Assembly: GCA_014549065.1 (NCBI GenBank)
Contig: JACDOX010000143.1
Location: 1,177,162 to 1,241,161, forward strand
Length of the DNA stretch: 64,000 nucleotides
Direction of reading: 5' to 3'
Source of the DNA: Cardinalis cardinalis
Taxonomy: Eukaryota > Chordata > Aves > Passeriformes > Cardinalidae
Shown here: positions 63,744 through 64,000 of the stretch, piece by piece
Numbering within the stretch: position 1 is the first letter of the stretch
Layout of the letters: each line of letters begins with the position of its first letter
Made by a program: the position numbers and the translations under genes
The notes under the pieces: model-generated
Databases searched by the model: none
Told to the model about the DNA's origin: nothing
What the model saw: only the letters and a program-made list of their open reading frames with translations

Positions 63744-64000
63744 CTCATGGGCTTTCTGGATGGTTATATCACTTCATTAAACCTTAAAATACATTCTCTG
63801 AACAAGCAGAAGCTCTCCCATAAATATTCTCCATGTTTCTGTACTGATAAATGTTCCCTTTAGTGTACTATAGCACGTGGATGTACCCATGAACCCATTT
63901 CTCTAACTCNGGCATCTCATGCCTGAAAAATAAAAACTGTACCAAGATGAACTTTCTGTTTTCAGACTTAGGTCTATGCAGAGACTGTACTGAGAAGGGT

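Larger units (their letters stand above)
63003..64000. other. PIK3C2G intron 5' of exon A
   Basis: No exon, gene or transposon recognised. It contains a 24-bp-period duplication and an AAAT microsatellite. Confidence 0.8.

Overview
This is vertebrate, almost certainly avian, genomic DNA. It is AT-rich and nearly all intron, has GT-AG splice signals, and carries CR1 LINE 3' ends with the bird-type TTCTATGATTCTAT tail plus several retroviral LTRs. LTRs with a CCAAT box and AATAAA signals suggest a songbird, but that is inference. Isolated N bases are scattered every few hundred bases, so this is a draft sequence. There are no prokaryotic features (operons, ribosome binding sites, CRISPR) and no recognisable tRNA or rRNA. 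|| The window holds one gene: the middle of PIK3C2G, the class II phosphoinositide 3-kinase gamma, on the minus strand. Ten coding exons were found by translating splice-bounded segments and comparing them with class II PI3K proteins. In transcript order (high to low coordinate) they are 63002-62886, 54872-54680, 48874-48679, 45976-45854, 40104-39973, 32425-32311, 30920-30796, 24782-24594, 13872-13779 and 12695-12601. Every junction is GT-AG and all codon phases agree. Together they give 1,379 coding bases (459 codons plus 2 bases) with no stop or frameshift. They cover the linker after the Ras-binding domain, the PI3K-type C2 domain and the first part of the helical (PIK accessory) domain. 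The N-terminal exons lie beyond 64000. The rest of the helical domain, the kinase domain, PX and the final C2 lie below position 1; no exon was found in 1-12600. || The introns hold mobile-element debris. There is the 3' end of an endogenous retrovirus (env tail, polypurine tract, LTR) at 3.25-3.91 kb and an oppositely oriented pair of related solo LTRs at 32.6-33.0 and 59.05-59.47 kb. Further LTRs lie at 44.3-44.8 and about 59.9-60.5 kb. CR1 fragments lie at 14.9, 31.7, 46.3-46.8 and 57.1-57.5 kb, with possibly another at 24.0-24.1 kb, and an ancient CR1-type LINE relic lies at 29.2-29.7 kb. Two repeat families I could not classify are also present, with microsatellites, short tandem duplications and a purine tract with a G-quadruplex motif. 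|| The most useful observations are these. A 123-base exon in the C2 domain is phase-symmetric, so it can be skipped in frame. A roughly 64-residue exon in the linker appears much longer than its mammalian equivalent. A sense-oriented solo LTR ends 150 bases from a C2-domain exon. No wholly new biological system was seen.
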